Below are positions 36,130 through 45,246 of a stretch of 64,000 nt of DNA, one piece after another (within the stretch, counting starts at the first letter, position 1; every line of letters begins with the position of its first letter). Origin of the DNA: Deinococcus sonorensis KR-87 (GTDB taxonomy: Bacteria; Deinococcota; Deinococci; Deinococcales; Deinococcaceae). Under the pieces are notes generated by a model that searched no databases, was not told where the DNA came from, and saw only the letters and a list, made by a program, of their open reading frames with translations. Made by a program: the position numbers and the translations under genes. The DNA lies in contig NZ_CP158298.1 in the NCBI RefSeq assembly GCF_040256395.1, forward strand, positions 124,001-188,000, read 5' to 3'.

Positions 36130-36736
36130 ATGACCCACCGTATACAGATCGCGCTGTTGCTGTTCGCCAGCTGTGGAGGGAGCGCCGCGAGCCAGGCTCA
36201 GCCCGCTTCGGCCCTGCCCGCCGGGGAGTGCCGGGGAGTATGCCTGGACCATCGAGATGCGCTGTGAGACGGAGGCGCTGTGCGTGGCCGCGTTCGGTCA
36301 GCCGGTGTTCCCCGCGTGGTGGGAGAGCTTCAGCTTCATCGGGCACCTCCACAGCGATGGGCGCACCATGACGTACATTGGCTCGAACATCTTCCGTGGT
36401 CGCGCGGGGGCCGGGCCGGAGGGGGCGTGCGATGAGCCGCACGTCAAGCCCTTCTCCGGGACGTGCATCTATGACGAGCAGGCCGAGGCGTTCCTGCGCA
36501 CCTCCACCTTCCCGGCCGGCGTGTTGAAGGGGAAGTCGACCCTCTGGGCGAGAAACTCCTTGCTGTATGCCCCGCGCGCGAACGGCCAGAACCACGTCGT
36601 CCCCTGCCCGTGCGGGCCAGAGGGCGCGGAAACCCCCACGCCCGCCACGCTGGGCACCTTAACGACCAGCGACTTCTTCAGCGGGCGGGCCCCGAAGGGT
36701 GTCACAATGCAGGTGCAACTGGTCAAACTTCCGTAA
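36130..36736 (+). pseudogene. Secreted protein broken by a 10-bp tandem duplication
   Basis: ATG 36130 (after GAGGAGGTCACC) opens a signal peptide (MTHRIQIALLLFASCGG, possible lipobox FASC) and a short mature start (ALPAGE), then runs into a stop at 36266. A second frame continues EYAWTIEMRCETEALCVAAF to 36736 with several cysteines (FSGTCIYDEQ, PCPCGPEG). The junction contains GCCGGGGAGT twice in a row (36220-36239); removing one copy joins PAGE to YAWTIEM and restores a roughly 198-residue secreted protein. Function unknown. Confidence 0.75.
36220..36239. repeat. 10-bp tandem duplication causing a frameshift
   Basis: Two perfect head-to-tail copies of GCCGGGGAGT inside the secreted protein gene at 36130. 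Ten is not a multiple of three, so each copy gained or lost switches the reading frame. Confidence 0.85.
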
Positions 36737-36763
36737 GTCGCTGGCGGAACCGCCGAGGACGTC

Positions 36764-39054
36764 ATGGGCATGCCTGAGCAGTCCGGTCACCGAAGCGTCT
36801 TTTCTCGCCCCGGCCGTTCCGCCGGGGTCACGCTGGGGCTGGTCCTGCTGCTCCTGATCGTGTCCGCGGGGCAGAAGGCCTACCGCCTGTCCCTGCCCAC
36901 CGACGGGTGGCGGACGGCCGCGGCGTCGGATGAGACGCCGGTGTTTCAGGAGAACCTGCTGGGCCTGCCCTCCGCGCTGCGGCCCGGGGATCACCTGCTG
37001 GCGGTGCAGGGCGTGCCGATGCCGGAGCTGATGGGATGGGCCGTTCGCCTTGACCCGTCCCCCTGCACTACGCGGCGGGGCAGCGGGTCGAGTACACGGT
37101 GGAGCGGGCGGGGACAACGTTGACCCTGGACGTTCCGCTGGGACGCTGGTCGGCCAGGGGACTGGCGAACGCGTCCTGGCGCACCCTGAGCGATCCTCCG
37201 GTGGGCGGGGTGTACGTGTGGCTGGAGTTCATCCTGGCCGCCTACGCCGTCTGGCGGCAGCCCACGTCCCGCAGCGCGCAGCTGTTCCTGCTGCTGCAAA
37301 CCGTGCCGGTCGCCGCCGCGCTCAGCACCACCGGGTCGCTGCTGAGTGTGGCGGACACGCTCGTTCCCGCCGCGTTCTACCTGGCGCGGCTGCTGGGCTC
37401 GATGGTGTTCTGGCTGGTCGTCCCCCCGCTGGGGTTGCATTTCATCCTGAGCTTCCCCGCGCCCACCCGGGTGCTGCGCAGCGGGTGGACGCACCTCGTG
37501 ATGTACGGCGCCCCCTGGGGGGTGCTCGGGGTCATCTGGGTGACCGGGAACGCACCGCTGGTGTTTCACCTGATGTCCGCGTACAACCTGGCGAGCCTGG
37601 CCGTGGTGATCGTGCTGCTGGTGACGGTGCGGGATGAACCGCGCCGGGCCCAGGTGCGGTGGTTCGGCTTCGGGTACGCGTTCTCCAGCCTGATCACGGT
37701 CCTGCACGGAGCGTGGCAATTGCAGGCGCTTCCCGCAGTGCCGTGGCTCTCCCGGCTGCTGATCGAGGAGTGCCTGTGCGACTTCGTGTACACCGTGTGC
37801 ACGACCATCGCGCTGCTGTGGTACCGCCTGTTCGACATCGACGTGATCCTGAACCGCACCCTCGTGTACGGCGGATTGACGGCGGGCGTCGTCGGGGCGT
37901 ATGCCCTCGTCGTGCGCGGCCTGGGGTCCCTGCTGGGTCTGCCGGCCAGCGGCACGCTGTCCCTGCTGGCGACCGGGCTGATCGCGGTGCTGTTCGATCC
38001 CCTCCGGCGGAGTCTGCAACGGGGGGTGAACCGTCTGCTATACGGCGAGCGGGACGAGCCGTACCAGGTGCTGCGCACGCTCAGTGACCGCGTGGGGCGC
38101 GCTGCCCACCCTTCCGCGGTGCTGCCCGCCATCACGCAGACCATCGCGAGCACGCTGAAATTGCCGTACGTCGCGATCACCCTCGACTCGGGGGAACAGG
38201 CCAGGGTGGTGGCCTTCGCGGGCACGCCAGCTGAGGATGTGCTGACGTGGCCGCTCGTCCACCAGGGGGAGACGGTGGGGGAATTGTGCCTCACCCCCCG
38301 CGTGGGCGACGTCTTCAAGCCCGCCGAGCGGAACCTGCTGGACACGGTGGCGCATCAGGCGAGTGTGGCCGCGTTCATCGTGCGGCAGTACCTCGACCTG
38401 CAGCGCTCCCGCGAGGCGCTCGTCGCGGCGCGTGAGGAGGAACGGCGGCGCATCCGGCGCGACCTGCATGACGGGCTGGGACCGGAACTCGCCACGCTGG
38501 CGGTGAAGCTCGACGCCGCCCGGAATCTCCTGAAGAGCGACGCCACGCGTGTCGATGATCTGCTGCTCGAGCTGAAGGCACAGACGCAGGACGCGCTGAG
38601 CGGCATCCGGCGTCTGGTGTATGCCCTGCGCCCGCCCGCGTTGGATGACCTGGGGCTGGAGGGCGCGCTCCGGGAGCAGGCTCGGGGGTACGACGGGGCC
38701 CTCAGCGTCTCTCTGCACCTCACCGGCGACCTCGCGCACCTGCCCGCCGCGACAGAAGTCGCGTGTTACCGCATCGTGCAGGAGGCGCTGGCGAACGTCG
38801 TCCGGCACGCGCACGCCTCCCGCTGCGATCTGACCGTCCACGTCGCGGAGCAGGTGACGGTGGACGTGCAGGACAACGGGCAGGGCGTCCCGGACCACGC
38901 ACAGGGGGGGGTGGGCCTGCGGTCCATGCGCGAACGGGCGGAGGAACTCGGCGGCCACCTGACGGTGGTGTCGTCAGCGGGCGGGACGCGTCTCCATGCC
39001 GTCCTGCCGATTCCATCGGAAGGAGGGCCCACGTGGAACGCATCCGCGTCCTGA
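36764..39054 (+). pseudogene. PDZ-like/7TM sensor histidine kinase, frameshifted
   Basis: First frame from ATG 36764: TM1, then a periplasmic PDZ-like piece (GLPSALRPGDHLLAVQGVPM). It breaks near 37065. The second frame continues LHYAAGQRVEYTVERAG, several membrane helices (about seven), a GAF-like region, HisKA_3 (EERRRIRRDLHDGLGPELAT) and HATPase_c (DNGQGVPDHAQGGVGLRSMR). The break lies in a run of five C; six C would read DPSPLHYAAGQRV smoothly. Its 3' end overlaps the response regulator by 22 bp, so the two form a NarX/ComP-like two-component operon. Alive only if the indel is an error. Confidence 0.87.
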
Positions 39055-39695
39055 TCGCCGATGACCACCGCCTCTTCCGTCAGGGGCTGAAGGTGTTGCT
39101 GGCGTCCCTGCCGACGGTGGAGGTCGTGGCCGAGGCCGCCACCGGCGAGGAAGTGCTCGACCACATTGGGGAAGTCATGCCGGACGTGATCCTGATGGAC
39201 CTGCAGATGCCGGGCCTGAACGGCATCGAAGCGACCCGCGCCGCCCTGTCGCGCTGGCCGCACCTGGGCATCTTGGTGCTGACGATGTTCGACAACGACG
39301 AGTCTGTGTTCATGGCCATGCGCGCGGGCGCGCGCGGGTACATCGTGAAGGGCGCGGATCAGATGGAGCTGCTGCGCGCGGTGGAGGCGGTGGCGAGCGG
39401 GGAGGCGCTGTTCAGCCCGAGCATTGCGGCGCGGGTGCTGCGCTTTTTCCAGACGCCGCTGGCCGCCCTGCCGGTGAGCGCCTTCCCGGAACTGACGGGC
39501 CGCGAGCTGGACATCCTGAAGTTGATGGCGGGCGGGCGGAACAACCCAGAGATTGCGCGGCACCTGGCGCTCAGTTCCAAGACGGTGCGCAACTACATCT
39601 CGAACATCTTCAGCAAGTTGCAGGTGGCGGACCGGGCGCAGGCCATCGTGAAGGCCAGGCAGGCGGGTCTGGGAGGCACGGACGGCGGGGGGTGA
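39033..39695 (+). CDS. NarL-family response regulator
   Basis: 220 residues from GTG 39033, which follows AAGGAGGGCCC. Receiver domain: IRVLIADDHRLFRQGLKVLL, phospho-Asp in VILMDLQMPGLNG, Lys in GYIVKGADQ. LuxR-type HTH: LTGRELDILKLMAGGRNNPE, then LSSKTVRNYISNIFSKLQVA. Translationally coupled to the preceding histidine kinase. The target promoters are unknown. Confidence 0.93.
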   Translation: MERIRVLIADDHRLFRQGLKVLLASLPTVEVVAEAATGEEVLDHIGEVMPDVILMDLQMPGLNGIEATRAALSRWPHLGILVLTMFDNDESVFMAMRAGARGYIVKGADQMELLRAVEAVASGEALFSPSIAARVLRFFQTPLAALPVSAFPELTGRELDILKLMAGGRNNPEIARHLALSSKTVRNYISNIFSKLQVADRAQAIVKARQAGLGGTDGGG

Positions 39696-40198
39696 CGCGG
39701 ACCACAGCGAAGTGGTACGGACATCACATCCACAGTGGCGCAGAGCATCGTCGCCGTGTCCAGGCGGCAGCGATCGGCGGCCAGCACTTGATGTGGCTGA
39801 TGGCACGGAAGCGCCTCCGCGACCTCCGGCACGGTCAAATTCGCGTCCTCCCACTGGTCTTTGGGTGCCAGGCGCACCTGATGCAGGTTCGTGTGAAGCA
39901 TGTCCCCCTCCTGGGTGAGCTGTGCGGTCCGCCGGTGCAGGTCGGCTTGCGCCTGCTCCAGGAGTTCAAGTTCTTCGCGGCGCAGCGTGGTGTTGGCGCG
40001 GAGATGGTCGATGACTTCCAATGACGTCACGGCCATCTGTTCCAGCAGGGTGGGCTGCACCGCCGGGGTCTGACCTTCGGCTTCATGGGTGCGGCCCTGT
40101 TCGACGGCCTGCTGGGCCAGCACCCCCTGCCCGCTGGACCGCTCCTCGTCCAGCGCGGCCTGGATCAGCAGTTCCAGATTTCTGGCCTGGTCATTCAC
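39593..40198 (-). CDS. Coiled-coil hypothetical protein
   Basis: GTG start at 40198; the convincing part is the first 130-150 residues: ARNLELLIQAALDEERSSGQ, a long charged helix (LRREELELLEQAQADLHRRT) and a possible HTH-like end (DANLTVPEVAEALP). The last 35 residues lie antisense to the response regulator at 39033 and are probably read-through after a lost stop. Predicted cytoplasmic helical protein of unknown function. Confidence 0.5.
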   Translation of the reverse strand: MNDQARNLELLIQAALDEERSSGQGVLAQQAVEQGRTHEAEGQTPAVQPTLLEQMAVTSLEVIDHLRANTTLRREELELLEQAQADLHRRTAQLTQEGDMLHTNLHQVRLAPKDQWEDANLTVPEVAEALPCHQPHQVLAADRCRLDTATMLCATVDVMSVPLRCGPRHPPPSVPPRPACLAFTMACARSATCNLLKMFEM

Positions 40199-40316
40199 CG
40201 ACTCGTGTCACAAGCTCAGCGAGTGGGCGCTGACCAGCTCCAGCGGGATGCTCCGGACGTCAGGAAGGCGGTGTTGGATGCTGAGCGTCAGCGGCTGGAC
40301 CGTCACACTCCTATAG

Positions 40317-40345
40317 TTGACAACTTTTGTCATCTGTTCTAACGT
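40317..40345 (+). promoter_or_regulatory. Promoter-like element with inverted repeat
   Basis: Perfect TTGACA, 17-bp spacer, TAACGT, directed at the binding-protein gene 200 bp downstream. The -35 overlaps TGACA-N5-TGTCA, a possible operator. No convincing gene lies between it and 40544. Confidence 0.45.
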
Positions 40346-40543
40346 GTCGATGTGCCCAATTGGGAACCGGCGGCCGTGACCTCACACCACCACGACCGCA
40401 CCTCAACGAGTTCCGTGACCACGCCGAACGCGACGACCAGCCGGCCGTGGCGCTGTTGACGGCATCCCAGCTGATCAGCCCCGCCCATGGGCCAGCGGAC
40501 ACCACCGCCCAGGCCAACCCCTTCACGCTGTGACAGGAGCCGC

Positions 40544-41473
40544 ATGACCCACCACCGCCCCACGCCCCTGGCCCGCCGCACTGCCCTGTTGCTGAGCGCC
40601 TCCCTGCTGTCGGCCGCGAGTGCGAAACCGATTGTGGTGGGCGGGAAACTGGACCCTGAGGCGCAGCTGCTCAGTCAGCTGATCATCCTCTCCCTGAAAC
40701 ACGCTGGCCTGGACGTCACCGACAAGGCCAGCCTCGGCGACACCGGCGTGAACCGCAAGGCCATCCTGGCCGGTGAAATCGACACCTACGCCGAGTACAC
40801 CGGCAACGCCGTCTACCTCTTCCCCACCGCCAAGATTCCCGCCACCGACGCCGGCAACCCCACGCGCATCTACGCGCTCGCCCGGCAGCTGGACAGCAAG
40901 CAGGGCATCACCTGGCTGAAGCCCGCCAACGCCAACAACACCTGGGTGGTGGCGCTGCCGGAAGCGTTTGCCAGCAAGAACAAGCTCAAGAGCCTGGCGG
41001 ACCTGGCCTCCTACCTGAAGGGCGGCGGCACCTTCAAGATCGCCGGCAGCCCGGAGTTCTTCAACCGCCCCGACACCATGCCCGCCTTCGAGAAGGCCTA
41101 CGGCTTCTCGCTGAAGGCCGATCAGAAGCTGGTGCTGGCCGGCGCCACCCCCCCGCAGACGCAGCAGGCCGCCGCCGCCGGCACCAACGGCGTGAACGCG
41201 GCCATGGCCTACGGCACCGATGGCACCCTGGCGGCGCTGAAGCTGGTGGCCCTGACCGATCCCAAGGGCGCGCAGCCGGTCTACCAGCCGGCCCCGATCA
41301 TCCGGACCGAGACGCTGAAGGCCAACCCGCAGATTGAGGGCATCCTGAACAAAGTGTTTGCCACCCTCAACCAGCAGACGCTGCAGACGCTCAACGGCCA
41401 GATCGCCGTGGAGGGCCGCAGCGCCGCCGATGTCGCCCAGGCCTACCTCAAGAGCAAAGGCCTGCTGCGGTGA
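40544..41473 (+). CDS. Glycine betaine/choline ABC transporter substrate-binding protein
   Basis: 309 residues from ATG 40544 (preceded by CAGGAG). Signal peptide (LARRTALLLSASLLSAASA), then the OpuAC/OsmX-type fold: KPIVVGGKLDPEAQLLSQLI, DTGVNRKAILAGEIDTYAEY and YTGNAVYLFPT, the classical Y-x-E-Y-T-G-N element of osmoprotectant-binding proteins. No permease or ATPase gene lies nearby, so this is an orphan binding protein. It overlaps the next gene by 4 bp (GTGA), indicating translational coupling with two unusual downstream genes. Confidence 0.9.
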   Translation: MTHHRPTPLARRTALLLSASLLSAASAKPIVVGGKLDPEAQLLSQLIILSLKHAGLDVTDKASLGDTGVNRKAILAGEIDTYAEYTGNAVYLFPTAKIPATDAGNPTRIYALARQLDSKQGITWLKPANANNTWVVALPEAFASKNKLKSLADLASYLKGGGTFKIAGSPEFFNRPDTMPAFEKAYGFSLKADQKLVLAGATPPQTQQAAAAGTNGVNAAMAYGTDGTLAALKLVALTDPKGAQPVYQPAPIIRTETLKANPQIEGILNKVFATLNQQTLQTLNGQIAVEGRSAADVAQAYLKSKGLLR

Positions 41474-42252
41474 CGGGCGTGCGGCTGGCGTCGATGCTCT
41501 CCGCGAACGCCGCGGCGATGTACGCCGCGCTGGGCGGCGTCCTCTCGACCCCGGAGCTGCCGGTGCACTTCGATCCACACGCCGGCCTGGATGACGTCCT
41601 GCACGGCGATGCGCCGCTGGCCGCGATGTGCGGCCTGCTGTACACCCGCCACCAGCACGCGCTGAGGGTGCTGGTGGCGCCGGTGCCGCGCACCACGCCG
41701 GCCACCCGCTCCCCGCTGTACTGCTCGCAGGTGGTGGTTCGCCGCCGCGCCGGGCCGCTGCCGCTCCCTGCCCTTCGCGGCGCCCGGTGGGTCATCAACG
41801 AGCGCGCGTCATTCTCCGGGTACGTTGCGCTGCTGGCCGGCCTGCGCGACCTGGGCCTGGACGCCTCGTTCCTGGGCGTCCCGCAGGTGACCGGCAGTCA
41901 CCTCGCCTCGCTGCAGCAGGTGGTCACGGGCGCCGCGGACGTGACGGCCGTGGACAGCAGCGTGCTGCAGCTCGCCCTGCAGCAGAACCCGGCGCTTCAA
42001 GGTGCCCTGCAGGTCGTAACGTCCTTCGGGCCGTACCCAGCGCCGCCGCTGGTGGTGCACCGCCGCGTGCCGACCGAACAGCGCGCCCGCTGGACCGAGG
42101 CGCTCACCACCCTGCACCACAGCCCAGAAGGTCGCCGCGTGCTGGACCTCGCCCAGGTGGAGCGCTACGTGCCGGTCACCGACGACGACTACGCCCCGAT
42201 CCGCGCCGCCGAGCGCCGCGCCGCCCCGTGGCTGGACGCCGTGTATGCCTGA
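41470..42252 (+). CDS. PhnD/type-2 periplasmic-binding-fold protein without signal peptide
   Basis: 260 residues from GTG 41470. The pattern LRGARWVINERASFSGYVAL, SHLASLQQVVTGAADVTAVD and SFGPYPAPPLVVHRRVP is that of PhnD-like phosphate/phosphonate binding proteins. The N-terminus (MTGVRLASMLSANAAAMYAA) is not a signal sequence, so the protein appears cytoplasmic, more like a sensor or enzyme-associated ligand domain than a transporter part. Second gene of a coupled three-gene run. Confidence 0.78.
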   Translation: MTGVRLASMLSANAAAMYAALGGVLSTPELPVHFDPHAGLDDVLHGDAPLAAMCGLLYTRHQHALRVLVAPVPRTTPATRSPLYCSQVVVRRRAGPLPLPALRGARWVINERASFSGYVALLAGLRDLGLDASFLGVPQVTGSHLASLQQVVTGAADVTAVDSSVLQLALQQNPALQGALQVVTSFGPYPAPPLVVHRRVPTEQRARWTEALTTLHHSPEGRRVLDLAQVERYVPVTDDDYAPIRAAERRAAPWLDAVYA

Positions 42253-42952
42253 CGCGCGACCACCCGTGACGCTGCTCCCGCCGCACCACGACCCGGCCGC
42301 GCCCAGCTTCAGCCGGCCGGACCACACCGACCGTGACGCCACGCTGCTGCGCGAGATGCAGGCGGACCTGCTCCGCGTGGTTGTTCGGCAGGATCTGGGG
42401 TCCGGTTGGGTGCGGGTAGTGGACCACGCCGCGCTGCAGCACCCACAGCCGCTGGTCATCGTCGGCTTCCGCGGCTTCCGCCGGCCGGACCCCGCCCCTG
42501 AGCTGGAGGCGGCGATCACGCTGGCCGACACGGACCTGGTCGCCCGGTTGGGCCGCGCCCTGGTCGCGTACAGCTGCCGCCTGCTGCCGGACGACGAGTG
42601 GATCAACCTGGTGGTCTTCCGGGGCCACGCCGCCGTGCAGGCATGGCACCGCGACCCGCAGCATCAGGACGTCAGCACCCGGCTCGCCCCCCGGTACTAC
42701 CGGGAGATCCGGCTGCACGGCGGGATCTTGCCGCTGGGGCTTTCGGGTCCGTTGACGCTCACCCACACCCAGTACATGGCGTTCCGGGGACCGCAGGTGT
42801 GGCTGGCCCGCCGCACCTACCCGGATCCGGCGGCGACCCGCGCTGGAGTGGAGACCTCCACCGAAGCGCAGGCGATGGTGCGTGGGATGCCGGACCGGTC
42901 AGCGCCGGAGGCGGTTCGTCCGGAACGGACCGCCCCCAACCGCACCTGGTGA
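42245..42952 (+). CDS. Conserved hypothetical protein, third gene of the binding-protein operon
   Basis: 235 residues, ATG 42245 overlapping the previous stop by 8 bp. Soluble, with WVRVVDHAALQHPQPLVIVG and INLVVFRGHAAVQAWHRDPQ, then YYREIRLHGGILPLGLSGPL. The second element resembles the H-x-x-H-x-H segment of dimeric alpha-beta-barrel (ABM-like) proteins, but this is a weak hint. Its coupling to two binding-fold genes suggests a shared ligand. The tail is Arg/Pro-rich and may be read-through. Confidence 0.7.
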   Translation: MPDARPPVTLLPPHHDPAAPSFSRPDHTDRDATLLREMQADLLRVVVRQDLGSGWVRVVDHAALQHPQPLVIVGFRGFRRPDPAPELEAAITLADTDLVARLGRALVAYSCRLLPDDEWINLVVFRGHAAVQAWHRDPQHQDVSTRLAPRYYREIRLHGGILPLGLSGPLTLTHTQYMAFRGPQVWLARRTYPDPAATRAGVETSTEAQAMVRGMPDRSAPEAVRPERTAPNRTW

Positions 42953-43270
42953 ACCCTCCAGGCGGGCAAGGGCCGCTTCAAGTCGTGGAACCTGTACGAG
43001 GGCGCGGCGCTCCTGCAGCGTGGCGAGGGTGGTCCGAGCCTCGTGCGCCTCACGCGCGAGCCGCCTGGCCACTTCCTGCAGCTTCGGAAGCCGCGTTCGC
43101 AACGTCTTGGTGCTCGGTCTGCGCTCCTGCTCCAGCAGTCTGACGGCTGTCCGGGCCGCGTTCTGTCCCTCACCACAGCTTCGCCATCCCGACGTACGCA
43201 GGGAACCGAGATGATGAGGTGGCTCCGCGTGGGGCTCGACCTGTCCGGCGGCCGGATCCGCGCCGGGCAT
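42899..43270 (-). CDS. Coiled-coil/KfrA-like small protein, uncertain
   Basis: The convincing part reads RTAVRLLEQERRPSTKTLRT, RLPKLQEVARRLAREAHEAR and ALVQVPRLEAALARLEG: a short HTH-like start followed by a coiled coil, reminiscent of KfrA-type plasmid proteins. The start is not clear (an ATG at 43270 is available) and the 3' end overlaps the previous gene. Confidence 0.35.
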   Translation of the reverse strand: MPGADPAAGQVEPHAEPPHHLGSLRTSGWRSCGEGQNAARTAVRLLEQERRPSTKTLRTRLPKLQEVARRLAREAHEARTTLATLQERRALVQVPRLEAALARLEGSPGAVGGGPFRTNRLRR

Positions 43271-43362
43271 GGAGGGAGGCGCACCGGCTGGGGCTCCTCG
43301 GGAGAGCTTCGTATAGCCTTGTCTGGCTTGAACGCGCCAGGGCTGGCCCGCATGGTGAAGCG

Positions 43363-43596
43363 ATGACGTTGAACGAAGCACTCCACGAGCTGCGCCACGT
43401 TGAGGCGATGGTCAACCTGGCAGAAGAACTGATCGCCATGCCCCTTCACCGGACGCCCGAAGAGGCGAAGCTGGCGCGGAGCATGCTGACCGTCAGCACC
43501 GCCCTGCTCGCCACGCTGTTGAGCAGCACCGATCCCCTGCGCGCGGCAGCCGCGAGATCCTTCAGGCAAGCGAAAAACATCCAGAATCTGAATTGA
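43363..43596 (+). CDS. Small helical hypothetical protein, 77 aa
   Basis: ATG 43363 gives MTLNEALHELRHVEAMVNLA, then TPEEAKLARSMLTVSTALLA and a basic tail. Entirely helical in appearance, with ordinary composition unlike the flanking frames. No signal or membrane anchor. Function unknown. Confidence 0.6.
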   Translation: MTLNEALHELRHVEAMVNLAEELIAMPLHRTPEEAKLARSMLTVSTALLATLLSSTDPLRAAAARSFRQAKNIQNLN

Positions 43597-43605
43597 GCGG
43601 TGGCC

Positions 43606-43878
43606 ACGGCGCGCAGCACGGCCGGCAGGATCAGCTCGGCGCTTGGCAGCGCGGCCAGGAGCACCCGGACCGCCTCCTTCCCGGCCGAGGCGCGACGGCC
43701 AGGCTCAGGCGCGCCTTGCCCACACCGCCAGGTCCGGTGAGCGTGACGAGCGCCGGCCCGGGCTGGGCGAGCAGCACGAGGATCCCGCCGATCTCGCAGT
43801 CCCGCCCGAGCAGGGGGTGGGCGGCGGGAGCGGCGCGGCGCCGGGACGGTGTCGGCAGGTCAGTCGTGGTTCCGGTCC
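43606..43878 (-). pseudogene. Fossil ATPase N-terminus of a LuxR/AfsR-type regulator
   Basis: Minus-strand frame reads AAHPLLGRDCEIGGILVLLA and then LVTLTGPGGVGKARLSLAVA, the Walker A region of large STAND/AAA transcription activators; the usual GKT/S is GKA here. The frame then degrades, with VLLAALPSAELILPAVLRAV in another frame. Only about 80 codons remain. Confidence 0.6.
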
Positions 43879-43882
43879 CAGC

Positions 43883-44523
43883 CTACGCCCGCGCGGGCGG
43901 CCCGGGCCAGTCGAGCCCGAGCAGCCCGCGCTCCACGGCGACCCGGGCGACCAGCACCCGGCTGCCCACCCCCAGCTTCGGGGCGATGGTGCGCAGGTGC
44001 GCGTTGACGTTGGGCACGCTGATGCCCAGCGTCCGCGCGATGAGCGCGTTGGTGTCCCCGCGCGACCAGGCCGAGCACCTCCACCTCGCGGGGCGTGAGG
44101 TCGGTGAGGCCAGCGGCGGAGCGGACACGGGCGGGTGGCGGCACCGGAGCTGCGCGCTCCTCCAGGCGGGCCCGGCCCCGGCGGGCTTCCTCCAGCAGGT
44201 CGGGCGCTCCGCCCGGGCCCAGCTCGTCCAGCATCCGGCGGTAAAGGGGCGGCGGCCCTGGCCGGCTCGCCCCGGCGTTCGGCGAGGCAGGCCTGCGTTT
44301 CGAGGAGTCCGGCCCGCAGCTGCACAGCCCGCATGTCCAGGATGTGCGCCTGCACGCGTTCCGGGTCCCCCTCGGCTTCCGTCTCCTGCCCGGTCGCCAT
44401 CGCCCACTCCGCCAGCGCGTGCTGCACCGATTGCCACAGCGAGGAGGCGCCAGGCGCCTCTTCCCCGTGTGACGCCCAGAGCGGTGAAGGGGCGGGAGAG
44501 GGTGACGGTGTTGAGCGGCACAC
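43883..44523 (-). pseudogene. Fossil C-terminus of a LuxR-type regulator
   Basis: Coding-like pieces in three frames: helical regulator sequence (HALAEWAMATGQETEAEGDP; LLETQACLAERRGEPARAAA), then LTDLTPREVEVLGLVARG, and after a 1-base shift DTNALIARTLGISVPNVNAH and LGVGSRVLVARVAVERGLLG to the stop. The last two together are a LuxR HTH. At least two indels make it non-functional. On this strand it lies upstream of the ATPase fragment, the reverse of the order in an intact regulator. Confidence 0.65.
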
Positions 44524-45246
44524 GCTTCCTGGCGACCGGTTTCCCCTCGCGGTGATCGGCGACGCCGTCTGACGCGCCTACCGCTTCCCGCTGCGTTCCC
44601 GGGACGTCAGGAACTTCTGCTCGAGCGCGTTGTGGAGATCGAGCGAGCGGTCCAGGAAGCGGGTCACCGTCGGGTGAGGTGACGAAGCACCAGGCGCCAG
44701 GGACCCCCACGGCTGGCGGAGGGTCTGCTGCCGCTGCTCAGCGCCCTGAACGCGCCCCGCGCGTCGGCAGGTCCGCTGGCGGCCCTGCTGGCCGGCACGG
44801 CCGCGACCGGAGCGGCGGCCACGGTCGTGTCCTTGGCGCCGGCGGTGGTGCGCCACAGCGCGCCGATGGACGGGCCCTCGCCGGAGGAAGAGCGCCGGCG
44901 CCGAGGGCCTTTGCGGACCTGCCCACGTTCGAGCGCGGTGTCTTCCCCTTCGCCGTGTCCCCGCTTCGCTCTGCCCACCGTGCAGGCGAAGACGTGGCCG
45001 GACCTGACCGGGCCAGATGTGCCTCACGGCCACCGGCTGCCCGTGTAGGCCCATTCACCACCCTCAGCAGTGAACGGGCAGCCCGGCGGGAATGTCGATC
45101 CTCGGCGAAGGCAAGCCACGTTGGTTTTGGATCATCAAGAAGCGGGTATGCTTGGGGTCCTTCTGCTGCACGGCTACGTCAGCATCATCCCTGGTCCTGA
45201 AGACACCACCGGGTGCCCGCCTCTTTGCACCCTTCAGGTCACGACC
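44524..45246. other. Degenerate region
   Basis: About 720 bp. On the minus strand a short frame ends PHPTVTRFLDRSLDLHNALE, which may be the last part of a lost gene. Otherwise Arg/Pro/Gly-rich background. No promoter recognised for the kinase at 45247. Confidence 0.35.

Noticed and set aside
39593..39695. C-terminal 35 residues of the minus-strand coiled-coil protein
   Set aside because: Antisense to the response regulator and low-complexity; probably read-through, so the true end is upstream.
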